From Lates calcarifer (lineage: Eukaryota > Chordata > Actinopteri > Centropomidae): a stretch of 64,000 bases of DNA. Position 1 is the first letter of the stretch, and the number at the start of each line of letters is the position of its first letter. The notes under the pieces are model-generated. The model worked only from the letters and a program-made list of their open reading frames with translations. It searched no databases and was not told the DNA's origin. This document shows, one piece after another, positions 33,821-44,897 of this stretch. The DNA lies in assembly GCF_001640805.2 (NCBI RefSeq), contig NC_066849.1, positions 25,852,250-25,916,249 on the forward strand. Reading direction: 5' to 3'. The position numbers and the translations under genes were made by a program.

Positions 33821-35349
33821 AGTGATTTCACATTAAACATAGTATTTGATCCAATAATGAATATTAAAAACACTGATTATCAATATTTTTTAAGTTCTGT
33901 GATTTTACAGTCACAGTCATGTGAGGTCACTGAAAATGTCGTGAACTAATAAAATGACGGAGTCTGTCTTGTTGTTTCAGGTAAAACAACACAAAAAGGT
34001 TGTGTTGTACATACATACACAAACATGGAGAACCCTGTGACTTTTTATCTCTCACTGGTGACCAATGCTTTTTCTTTTATTTACTTGTTTGTTTTTTGTT
34101 GTTGCTCTCTTGTTTTAAGTTTACATCAAAGCTCACAATGTCTGTTATTTTCTTATATAAAGCCAGTAGATTAGGTGATGCAGCTTCTGATACAGCAGAT
34201 GATTGAAAGATGCTTGCTACAAAGAGCAACAGGGACATTAGGTGGTGTCTGATTGGTCTGGTGTTTGAGGGCAGTGGGAGGTTTAACTGTACCCTGTTGG
34301 ACAATCTCTGAAATCCCCAGTCAGGTGAAAAGGTCACACGGTAAGACGAGAGCCAGGGTGGTATAGAGAGCGATGTTTAGGAATGAGCCGAGCCACACGT
34401 ATAGAGTTACTCAGCAGGAAGACACAGACAATACATAATGTTTATTCTAGTGCCAGACTGTCCAGTAATCCAGCATCACTGCAGCACAACAGGCCGAACA
34501 ACACGGATGAAACCAGCTTTAGCCCAGAGCCACAATAATAGACTGTGTGACATACAGCAAACGTGTGCCTCAGTCAGTGCCGATGGCTGCTGTTCACATT
34601 TAACAATAGTGCTGTATTGGCAAGCAAAAGCTGAAATACAGGCAGAAGCAGAAAGTAACTAAGTGCATTCTTTAATACTTTAGTCACCTATTTACTTCTC
34701 TGTAGTTTGTACTTTTTAATTAACTAACAAACTTTGGAGAAAAAGACTTTTCATTTTCATTTCTTTCTTGATTTTCTTATTTTTGCTTTCTTTCCAAACT
34801 GCAAAATAATTATTTGTAGTATATTTGGAAGGATCTGGGGGAACTCGTCCACTCACAGACCAGCGGTGCCCAGCAATAGACCAGAAATTTTGGCTGCCCT
34901 GACAACAGCTCAGTGGCAGCTCTCTGATCTCTGGCATGTTCCAGGGCCCGGGTCCAGCTCTGGGGCCCCTGAATCATCCAGGGTTTCCCTCCCAAATGGC
35001 ATCCCTGCCCACAAAGGATTCACTCATACCATCGTCATGACTCGCCTCCCTCACACAGCCTCACTGAGACCACAAATCATTTCATTAAAATAACTTTATT
35101 CAGAGGGTCAATCTTCCCCTCCATCAGCAGGTTTCAGCCGACAAAATGCTGAATACTCAGAGATGAACTGTTGTGTTGCACTACAACATGTGATGGACGA
35201 CTGGAAAACAGATCACCAGACCTACATCTGTTCATCTGCCTTCTTTTGTCAGTAATAATGATAGTTAATAGTTTACATGCAGTGATTTGTCATTAATGTA
35301 CAGTATGTGACGACTGACCAAACACATTCTTAAAAATTACATTAAATGT

Positions 35350-35542
35350 AAATGGATTACATTTATATAGCACTCAAAGCACTTAATACTACAACCACAT
35401 TCAGTGCTTTAACAAACACACACACAAACACCTTTGTCCTAACCCAAGGTCACTTCAACATGCAGACCAGAGGAGCTGGGGATAGAACCAACAACCTTCC
35501 ATTTAGTGGGTAACCTGCTCTACCTCCTGAGCCACAGCCGCC
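35350..35542 (-). repeat. tRNA-derived SINE, near full length
   Basis: Read on the minus strand the element begins 'ggcggctgtggctcaggagg' with 'tagagcaggtt' (A-box-like TGGCTCAGGAGG), has a B box GGTTCTATCCC at 35479-35489 close to the consensus GGTTCRANYCC, and ends 'aagtgctttgagtgctatat' with 'aaatg', the conserved tail of a widespread teleost SINE. An RNA polymerase III promoter is thus visible. The head is tRNA-like but not a functional tRNA: no complete acceptor stem or 3' part is present. Confidence 0.85.
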
Positions 35543-36654
35543 ACATTTAGTGAACTAAAGACGCCATGTTTTTATAGGTGCACTATACATGAAATGAAAA
35601 TATGAAACATGTCCAGCAAAATCACAAATGTGGTGTCTAGAATGAGACTGGAACTCTAAATAATCTTGTGTAACTTTGAACAGTGCTTGATATTTTTCCA
35701 TTGGTGGTGGAGAATGGCCGTCTGGCGAGTACATGACAATGGAAAGAAGGCCGCACATTATCTCTGCAGTTCCACCTGCTGCTTTTCTATCTGACAAACC
35801 TACTTGTGTCACCAGCGGCTGATGACAGGCTGTACTTTCACAGTTCAGCTGCAGCGATAACATTCGTCCAGCTCTGTCTGTTATGACCCCGGACAGACAC
35901 TAACAAATTCCTTTCATGGAGTAGAGGTACTGTATGACGTCAACAAACTGAGTATATATATGTATATGTATGTGTGTGTGTGTGTTTGTGCTGGGGAGGG
36001 CAATTAGGCCCCAGTAAATATCTTACATAAGCTACGCAAGTATGTGCACAGGCTCTTAAACAGACACAGACAAACTAACTTCCCTCAGTTATCATCAGTT
36101 TACTGCTCGCTGTCAGCGTTATGTAACATGTAGACAACTGGGTGTGACGGGACCAGTGTTTGAAAGAGGATTCAGGATAAATGGTGACCTCTGACCCCAC
36201 GGAATGACTGTCAATCCCACCGCCCCAAAACACACAAACACATCCAGCTTAGTGCAGAATTCAAGCAGAGGGTCTCAGTTTCTCAGCGTCAGCACAAACT
36301 GGTGGTGTTAACTTGCAGCTTGATAAAAATAATTTAATCTAAGGTTTGTGTTACTTTAACAAGGCAAAAGCAATGGACATGACTTTAGGATATGCATATA
36401 TTCCTAAATGAAAGTGTGAGAAAATGAATAGAAATAAATTATGTGATATGTGATGTGATTCAATGTATTACTGAAATAACTTATGAATGTATTTATGTAA
36501 TCATTGTTTACACTTTCTATAATTGTCTGCGTTTATTTCTAAGTTTGTTGATTTATTAGGCCTTTTTAGAAAATTTGCCAGTAAATTGGTCAATATACAG
36601 TATTATCATTGCATGATGAGCCTATAAATGCATTTAGCTGTCTGTACTGCACTA

Positions 36655-36800
36655 ACACCAGCTGTGAAAAGTGCATTCACTGAAGTACAATTTTGAGGCT
36701 CTTGTAATACTTTTACTTGTAACAGAGTATTTCTGCACTATGGTATTGTAATATTGTACTATTCTTTAGTAATAATTTATATTTCAGTAAGATTTTTTTT
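36655..36800 (-). repeat. hAT-like non-autonomous element, fragment
   Basis: 'ctgaagtacaattttgaggc' followed by 'ttgtaatacttttacttgt' and 'agagtatttctgcactatg' is the usual reverse-strand piece of the element that is more complete at 40162-40829. Confidence 0.5.
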
Positions 36801-37284
36801 TTTTAATGACCAGGCTATATGATGTTTTAATTATAAGGATCATGCACTTCTGTATTTCTACCACTAGATGTCAACAGAGGATCACAGACCCCAGACTCTG
36901 ATTATACAGAACCTGCTCATGACTACCCGGAAATTTGGAAGTAATAGGATAACATCCTTTGTCAGCATTTTGGTGGAGGGTCACACTCAGCTGTTCTTAG
37001 GTTACCTTGAACCCCGACCTACTACCCCCCTGCTCCCCCTTACACACACATGTAGTCACACAAATCCAACCATTCAATGTTTGCCATGTAAGATCTACTG
37101 TACATGGTGACAGATCATAAACACAGCCTGCAATCAAATATCAATATGACTGCCAGCTGTGACTTCATGTTGGCCTTAAGTTCAGTTCAGCTTCATTTCA
37201 CCATGTTCTCATTCACTGCCTCTGCACTGTCTACAGTCATATCATCCAGTTTGCAGCTGAAAAAACAGTGTTTAACTGTGTAAT

Positions 37285-37396
37285 ACCTCAAACGCTCTTA
37301 TTTTCCGTTTCCGGAGAGTCGTTGGAACGTTGGACGTGGGACGTTCTGGAAGCCCGGAGTTCAAAAGCTGTGACGTGCTTGCCGACGCTTTCAGAC
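37285..37396 (+). promoter_or_regulatory. housekeeping-type promoter of the candidate plus-strand gene
   Basis: CpG-dense stretch in AT-rich surroundings, with 'ttttccgtttccggag' (ETS-type TTCCGG), repeated 'acgttggacgtgggacgttc' and 'tgacgtgc' (CRE-like). It runs into 'gacatggcggagg', which contains a YY1-type ATGGCGG core overlapping the proposed start codon. No TATA box. This combination is typical of constitutive vertebrate promoters. Confidence 0.6.
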
Positions 37397-40300
37397 ATGG
37401 CGGAGGTCTCGCATTTTTCGTACGACGGTAAGTTAAAATTATAGTCGTATACAGTTTTTCTTCGTAGTTTTTTATTACTTAAAAGAGAAATGTTGGTAGT
37501 TCCAACGGCCCCACCACGTCCCTCTGTCATTGTGCCTTGCATTCCCGCATTACGTTACCCACCCGCTAGCCTGCTAAATTGTTAGCCTCTGTAGCTTCTT
37601 TTGGCGTTAATGTTGCCGTTGCCTAGAAGGATGTTCGACAACCTAACCGCTTGAACGCCAAGCATACCCCAGTACCGTGTACACAACTGACATGTTTGTG
37701 CTGTACTCTTCACATCAGAAATAAACACCAAATAAATCACTGAATTTAACGGGAGTGAATTCTGTGTGAAAAAGGTCTTAAATATTCTAAAGATTCACTC
37801 CGCTAAAACTCAGTTATAGAAGCTATTGGCAGTTGTTCAGTTGCAAGTCAGCACCTTCTGAGACATCGACCTTACAGTCATCCCCCGAATGTCCAACACC
37901 CGCCCTATTCACCTGATTTGACCCCTCAGACTACTACCACTTCCCCAAGATGAAGAGGAAGCTCAGTGGTCGCCATTTTTGACAGTGACCACGTAAAATT
38001 TTCAGCCGAAACAAAAATACCCCACAGGTTACTGACTTCAAACTCTCTCATTAGAGTTGAACTGCACGTGCATGTAACAAGAGCTGTTTAACTCATCTCC
38101 TTCTACCTTAGTCCATGAACTTTGTAGGATACATCAGTGTATTCATATTTATAATAATCTAACTGAGAGGCCTGTGGTTTGATGTAATTTATCATGTGAT
38201 AACACTGAAACACCTGAGCTTTTCTGTTGATTACACTTTATTTGTGTAGATTACAATTCATAGACAGTGTTCCCTGCAATGCTCAGAGGTGCTTTGTCAG
38301 CAAACAGTCACACAGAGGCAGGTGCTCAGCTCACACTTACCGATCTAAACATAACTATCTATTTGTCTCTACCTGTCAGTCTGCTGCTGACAAGTTCTGG
38401 ATTGATGGAAGACCACAGGAGGCACTTTAGCAGTCTTAGCCTCAACCACAAGATGATAAATCATTTTTAATGTTCATTCCAAAACACAAGTTGGCATTGT
38501 ACTTGAACTTCTGCAACTCGCCACACAAAGTAAGGAAGGGCAATGGCTTGAGCTTGTGTGCGCTTAGTGTGTGTGTGTGTGTGTGTGTTTTAATAGGCCC
38601 TACCAATGTGTACCAGCACTGGCCTGGTAATGAGTTATGCAAACGTCTGAAAGTGGACACCAGCTGGGAGGCCAGAGGAGTCCAGGCGAAAACAGCACAT
38701 TCCCCTGGAGTCCTCATACCAGAGGGAGACAGAGGGAGAAACAGGGATCCAGGAGAGCCAAGGTGTATGAATGTTAAATGTAGGTTACATTTCAACTTGT
38801 TTTAATCATAGAAGCCTGGGTGTATCTTTACTCTCCTTCCAAAATTTAGCCAAATTAACAGATGATCAAGCTAGATTGGAGATATTCAACTGTGCTTCTA
38901 AAAATGCGGAGCAAGTTAAAATACGGTCTGTGTATGTAAGGCAGTTGTACTGTAACAATGTGAAACCTGCCCTGTGCTCAGGAGATGGATGCATCCTTTC
39001 AGTAATGTGTATTTAAAGCCATGACGTGAATGTAATTAATGGTATTTTTTTGGCTGAATAGGGGCCGACCTCGTTTGAAAACAGTTGCTTATTTAAAATT
39101 ATTATTAATTTTCAGAAGTCCAATATTCTCCATCAACTCCTGAGGGAAATATCTGGCTTTTCAGCTGTTTTTAAAAGCCTTTTCTCTAAAAACGGTGCTA
39201 TGAGAGCAGCGACAGTGAACCAGAACAATAAAGTTGCAGGCCGAGCAGAAAAACAATGAGCTGAAAATGAGCTGTGACATGGAGCATTATCATGCTGGAA
39301 GTAGCCTTTAGAAAATGGTAAACTGTGGCCATAAAGAGATGCAGCAATACTCTGTGGTATTCAAACCATGATTGATTGGTTTTAAGAGACCAAACTGTGA
39401 CAAGAAAAAACTCCCCACACCTTTACACCACCAGCAGCAGCCTGGATTGTTGACTTTAGTAAATGAATGACTGTAAGTATACTGGTTATTTTCTAATCAT
39501 TCTATTCTTCCGTTCATTTAGCCATTCATTTTCTGCTGCTTATCCTGGTCTAAGTCATGTTTAATGATTAATTATTGATATTATTAGGAATGATCAGGAG
39601 TCAGACAAATGTAATATAGTCATACATGTAAATAATTGGTAAATAATTGAATGAATTTAACTTAAACTCTGAAGAAACCAAACAAAAACTGGCTACTGTC
39701 CTTGCTCATATTACTTTATTTTTTGATCCATCATGTGGAACTGTCACTGTCTGTTCTTCTATCCCTCCTCTGTTTGTGTGCTAATTTTGTCTGAGCTATG
39801 TGAGTGTGAGAATGTGAGGCAGGAGAAGCCTTCTCACATTAGTCATGCTCACACGCATTAGCACAAGCTACAGCTTACTCTGAACAAGCCTTATAAAAAA
39901 CAGTTGTCTGTTTACAGTGTGTTCATGGTCCAAGACGTAGCACCGAAATTTAGACGTTTCTTTTTCTGGATTTTGATGATAAACTTACAATACTGTATTA
40001 CGATGCACATCATCAGTTTAAAGTGATGCATCATGTATATATATGGTAATATACTTGCAAAAATACAAGTAATTGTTTTAAGAACTGGTTTTGAAACAGT
40101 TATAACAAATTGTTTTTGTATTGTTTTGTAGCTGTCACTGTTTTTATGGTATTTAATGTCCCTGTGGTGGAGGAAGTATCCAGGTCCTTTACTAAAGTAA
40201 GAGTACCAGTACAGCAATGTAAAAATACTCCATTACAAGTAAAGATCCTGCATGAAAAATCCTAATTATGTAAAAGGACATAAGTATTAGCAGCAAAATG

Positions 40301-41633
40301 AAGTTAAGTATTAAAGTAAAAGTACTGGTTTGGTCCTTCTGACTGATGAATAAAGAGCATGTTACTGTTGTAGCTGCTGCAAATGGAGCTAGTTTGAACT
40401 AATTTATATACAGTTTAATAAACAGGATCGTTAGATAAATCTGAGGGGTCATCAGATAAAACACCTGAGAGGAAAGATGAGAAAGCTAAGTTCTGACTTT
40501 CAAATCTGTTTTCACTTTTTGGACATTTTCAGTTAATTGGATGATTTGAGCATTAATTGAAATGAAAACACTATTTAGTGGAGCTGTTAACAACTGTCAG
40601 ACATCTGAGATATGACTACTACACACACGCACACTGTAGGATGAGCAGTATAGATAATGGATGTTTATATTATCCACTGTGTAAAATCTTCATCTTAAAA
40701 GTAACTAGTAGCTAAAGCTGTCCGTTAAATGTAGTGGAGTAGAAAGTATAATAATGTGGTGGGGTTGAAGTATAAAGTTGCATTAAAATGGAAATACTCA
40801 AGTAAATACGCAGTTACTTTCCACCACCGATGAACCCATATTTAAATACAGTATTTGTTTAAAAGAGGATGATTAAAAGTGGCAACAGGAAAACAGTCAT
40901 CCTCATTTTGTTGAAAAAAGAGGAGCTCAGTTTAATCCTAGTCTCCTTTTACTGACTGCATTATCAGGATGCTGCCGGCTGCCTGTTTGTGTAAGCCTGA
41001 AACTGAAGAGGAGAATCCTCCCAGTGCGACTGAAGATGCTCCACCATGTATTCAGGTCAGTGGGGCTTTGGCATGAATGAGACACATGGTTACAGAAGCA
41101 GAGGCTGAAGTAAGGAAGGTGAATTAGAAGTCAAGTGAGGAACATGGGTTGTTTCAGCACCTTGGACAGATCTCACTGTAACAGGATTAACCTGCTCTGT
41201 GTCCAGGTTTCATAAAGCTTGAGAGGTCAAACTTTCTGTCACTATCAGTCTCATCTATTATTTAATTATTTATACAGCTTAAAACCAGTGCTGACAACAT
41301 GTGTCGGGATGGTAGAAGTGACAAACAGAGTTATAAATCCAGTTGTAATAAGCCTACTGTCAGCAGAGACAACAAGACAGAGTAATAAAAACACTGAGCT
41401 GACACTGACAGGCTTTAACTGCTGAAAAGCACCATAGCTCTCCCACTTTATGAGGAGTCAATTACATTTGCTTCCTGCTGGATTATGTTAGCATATTAAA
41501 CTGGTTTATACTGGACGCGGTATGTGTATCGTAGAGGGCCCTGGCTCGTCTGGATGGAGTGGTGGAGTTAAGTACTGTTGGACAGAATTTAGATGTCACT
41601 GCTGGTGACAAGCGTGTGACGCATGTGAAATGA
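37397..41633 (+). CDS. candidate small unknown gene (97 residues in one model)
   Basis: I do not recognise this gene. Proposed exons are 37397-37427 (MAEVSHFSYD plus one base, donor G|GTAAGT), 38850-38925 (KLTDDQARLEIFNC then ASKNAEQVKI), 40968-41055 (MLPAACLCKPE then TEEENPPSATEDAPPCIQ) and 41535-41633 (RALARLDGVVELSTVGQ..., stop TGA). Phases agree across all joins, and exon 1 sits directly behind a CpG-rich promoter. Uncertainties: exon 2 may instead end at 38935 with a better donor (TAT|GTAAGG), which would stop at once in exon 3. Exon 3 may be terminal, ending VSGALA-stop, with an AATAAA near 41385. The exon 4 acceptor has a poor pyrimidine tract. The encoded protein has no signal peptide or membrane segment and an acidic middle. 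Exon 1 is the firmest part; the rest is tentative. Confidence 0.4.
38567..38588. repeat. (TG)n microsatellite
   Basis: TG run of about 11 units within the proposed first intron of the candidate plus-strand gene. Confidence 0.95.
39111..39300 (+). repeat. dispersed repeat family X, copy 2
   Basis: Contains 'ctcctgagggaaatatctgg', 'tatgagagcagcgacagtga' and 'ataaagttgcaggc'. It pairs with 33541-33820 and with the first part of 57068-57480. Confidence 0.65.
39290..39445 (+). repeat. decayed fish DNA-transposon-like fragment
   Basis: 'gagcattatcatgctggaag', 'tagcctttagaaaatgg', 'actgtggccataaagagatg' and 'ccacacctttacaccaccag' follow the order of a repeat that is very common in teleost genomes (typically read 'catcatgctggaagtagcc' and onward). 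No open transposase frame remains. The class assignment (Tc1-like) is from memory and uncertain. Confidence 0.55.
40162..40829 (+). mobile_element. hAT-like non-autonomous DNA transposon
   Basis: The left end 'tgtggtggaggaagtatcca' and the right end 'gcagttactttccaccaccg' form imperfect terminal inverted repeats. Inside are 'ctttactaaagtaagagtac', 'caatgtaaaaatactccatt', 'aagtaaagatcctgcatg' and 'gaagtataaagttgcatta', a series known from a very abundant teleost element. It has no coding capacity. Fragments of the same family lie at 36655-36800 and 47280-47552. An exact 8-bp target duplication could not be confirmed by eye. Confidence 0.8.
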
Positions 41634-42357
41634 CGTTATCTTTTCCACTGACTGTCCTGAGCTCACACACCACACACAGATGGAAGAAGTATGGCTTCAC
41701 TGGCCAAAGACTATTGTAGTTGCATTGTTTTGTCAAAGCAACATGTGTTTAAATCCAACAGCAGAAAGGTTCCAGATGCCAGAGTTAAATCAGCTGATTA
41801 GTCTGTAACGTGTCCACACAGACCTGATTAATCAGTAATCCCTCTATCCAGGGGAGGACCAGTTCTGGACCATGTCAGTCTGTTCACATCACCAGAAACC
41901 TCCTCTATGAGCAAAAGCTGAAGTAAACTAGGCCACCCACTGTGTACCCACACAACTGAGGTCAAATAATCCAGGGTCCTCTGTCCAGACTCAAAGATAT
42001 GATAAGTAAACCACCTACAGTGCATGAGGTGCGTCTGACTGTGCATTCACAGTGATGGACAACAAATTCAAATAAGTGTTTTAGAAATAAGTAGAGAAAA
42101 TGTTTAGAAATGCCCTTAGCTGTAGTGGTCAATTCCTGGATCCAGATCCAGACCAGAACCTGGTCACTTGTTCTGTGACTTAACTTTCTAGTGAACATCA
42201 GTCCAATCTGCAGACGGGTTTTTAACAAGCAAACAAACTTGATTTCCTTTGGCGTAGGCGACAAACACCATCAACAGCTTCAGTCAGATCGGTCAGTGAA
42301 CGCTCTCACTTTGGCACAGAGACAGCATCAGTGCGGGTGATGATATGATAACGTACA

Positions 42358-44834
42358 TTACCTTATTTCCGGTTCATGCAGGCCTGCAGCCTGTCTGCCT
42401 CGTCCATAATCCACAAGCTGAGTACAATAATCAACAATGTGTTGTTGTTGATGTGTTCATTCAGAACCTGTGGCATGTTCCCACATTCACAAACTTCTCT
42501 CTCTCTGTTTTACCTGTACATCTGATGCTGTGGTCCTTCCCCTCTTCTTGACGGAAAATAAGTTCCACAGTCGTCGCCACAGGAAAGTAGCCACCAGACA
42601 CACACTCCCCAATATCCAAACATCTTTATCCCTCAGGAAGTTCTCCATGTTGGAAGCGTTCCTCTTCCTGTCCCTGCTGTCCACCTGCACAGGCTGTCTG
42701 TCTTAACCCAGCCTCTCTGCCGCCTGTGGTGAAGGAGTCTCAGGTGGCGGGCAGCAAGTTGTTGACATGGGGCGAGACAGCGGGTGTTGATTGTGAAATA
42801 GTCGGGCTCCTATAGCTCTGCACTGAATGAACAATCTCTCCCTCACTACAGACTCAAACAAGAACAGTAGCTCTCTGCTGTCACCCACCACCCGGCTTCC
42901 TCCCTGCCTCCCACCCCAGGACCTAAAAGGAGAGAACATGCCGTCTCTGAGACGAGAACGGGACAGGTGGTGTTGGGTTCAGGGTGTCGTTGCTGTACGC
43001 AGAATCAGATGCCTACTGCTGCTGCAGGCATGTTAGTGAGACCCCTGCGGTATCCTTTAACTTCAGACACAGCACTTCATGCATGCATACTCCTAAGTAT
43101 ATCTGTCAGGCAGTCGCTCTGCCCCACGCTATACCTCAGAAACAGGCACACTTGTTTGCATGCATCATTGCAGGTGTATACAGTGGCACGCACACTTGTA
43201 AACAAACACCTGCATCTGTGCACTGCTAAGTTTGTCTTGACTCCTGTTCCTCCTTTGTATACAGACGAACATGTACAGATCCACTCCATTAGGTTTGTCA
43301 GCAGAGAACTGCAGAGTTTCCTTTTTGGACTGCGAGTGATTCCTGTGTGAGCGACAACTATCTGTCTGGATGGAGCTGATGATTTATACTGGATAGTGGA
43401 ATGTGACCACAGCGCTCAGGCGGATCAGATCCCTCCTGGTGCCCTGCTAAACTCGTGGGTTTACAGTTTGAAGGGCTTTTAACCTTGGTGCCTTTGCACG
43501 TTTCTGTGAGAGATGAGAAGATTTTGTTGTGTTGTCTGTGGTGGTTTCCATCCGTTCACAACCTCAGGAAACCACGCAGAAATGTGTGTTTACATTTAAG
43601 AATGTAATTTTTGCCCCAAAAATCAAAATTAAAGACACTTAGAAGAGATTATTTTTGCGTATTATCCCTCTGTGTACATTTTCTTATCCTTTCAGAAAGA
43701 TAAAAGGTTTTACAGGTGGCCAGTTTTAGCAGGTTGTTGTAAAATTCCTTTGTAGATTCTTCAAAGTCTTCTTTTTAGAGCACAACAGTCTTAAGCAAGC
43801 TTGGTTTAACAAGCGGCAACAGCTGGGTGGGTTCAAGGGTCACAGGGGTTACAGAGCAGGACCCCTGGCTGAGACAAAAAATATTCCTGAGTGGCAATCT
43901 GAGGAGAACCTCTGCACAGAGCAGACGTGGAGTGACAGCGTTTGTAATGAAGCTGGTGGATCTGACATGCTTCTGATAACTGGAACAGCTTGTAGCTAAA
44001 CTATGAGGAGTAGAAACAGCATGTGGGTGGATGAAGGGAAGAGAACAGAGACACAGAAGAGAGGGAAAGGTGGTGGAGCGAAGGTGTAGCTGAGGTCGGA
44101 GTTCAGAGATAGGGAGGGAGGTGATAGAGTTGTTCACAGGAGCACTGTGATAGGCTGAGGGTGTTGAATTACACACAGTGCCTCCTATATAACTGAAACA
44201 TTTCCTGGAGCGCTGCCTGGTGGTCTCATTAGAAGCATCACTGATTTACAGTCCGGCACGACCAAATAAATTAAACACACAACATAAAGTACAAACGCTC
44301 ACAATGCAAACACTTCCTCCGCTTAGTTGTGTACAGGCTTTCATGCCTGTCAAAACCCACAGTTTGGAGGTTTTGATTTGTTTTGTTCATCACCATCAGC
44401 GGCAATTCAGTGTACAACAGAAAAGTAAAAACTGTAGTTCAGCTACACATAACATAAGATACAGGCTGTTTTAGTGTAACTGAAATGAAAATGGTGCAGT
44501 CTGAAGTCTTGAAGTTATCATTTTTTCACTGTTTAGTATCTCTATCTGTGCTGTAAATCACTTTATGTGTTTTGAAAAGTGTTGCCTTTGGTTCCTTACA
44601 GCTCAAGTGCCAGTGCTACTGTATAAGCACTTATAATGAATAAAAAATTATAAATGTCTCAACATTAAAATGAACCATGGCTGCAGGGTTGTTTCATTAA
44701 ATTGTTTCTTTGTGCTTGAAATTAACATCTAACATGGTCTGTTGTTTGTAACTGACACTAACAGTGGCTCGTATATTCAGAGGCTCTGCACTCTTTATTC
44801 AAAGTGGCCCAGGGCGCCATCTTGTGGCAGCTAG

Positions 44835-44897
<63 letters not shown>

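Larger units (their letters stand above)
31561..37284. other. intergenic region between mylk4 and the plus-strand candidate gene
   Basis: No exon that I can support. Contents: a repeat at about 33541-33820, a full SINE at 35350-35542 (reverse), an hAT-like fragment at about 36655-36800, an alternating TG stretch near 35957-35990 and poly-T runs near 33382-33397. WRNIP1, the neighbour of MYLK4 in human, shows no large conserved exon here. Confidence 0.55.

Noticed and set aside
40968..41055. Reverse reading of the candidate exon (MVEHLQSHWEDSPLQFQAY...)
   Set aside because: It is open on the minus strand, but an in-frame stop lies just before the Met with no acceptor between, and no partner exon was found. 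The plus reading has both splice sites.
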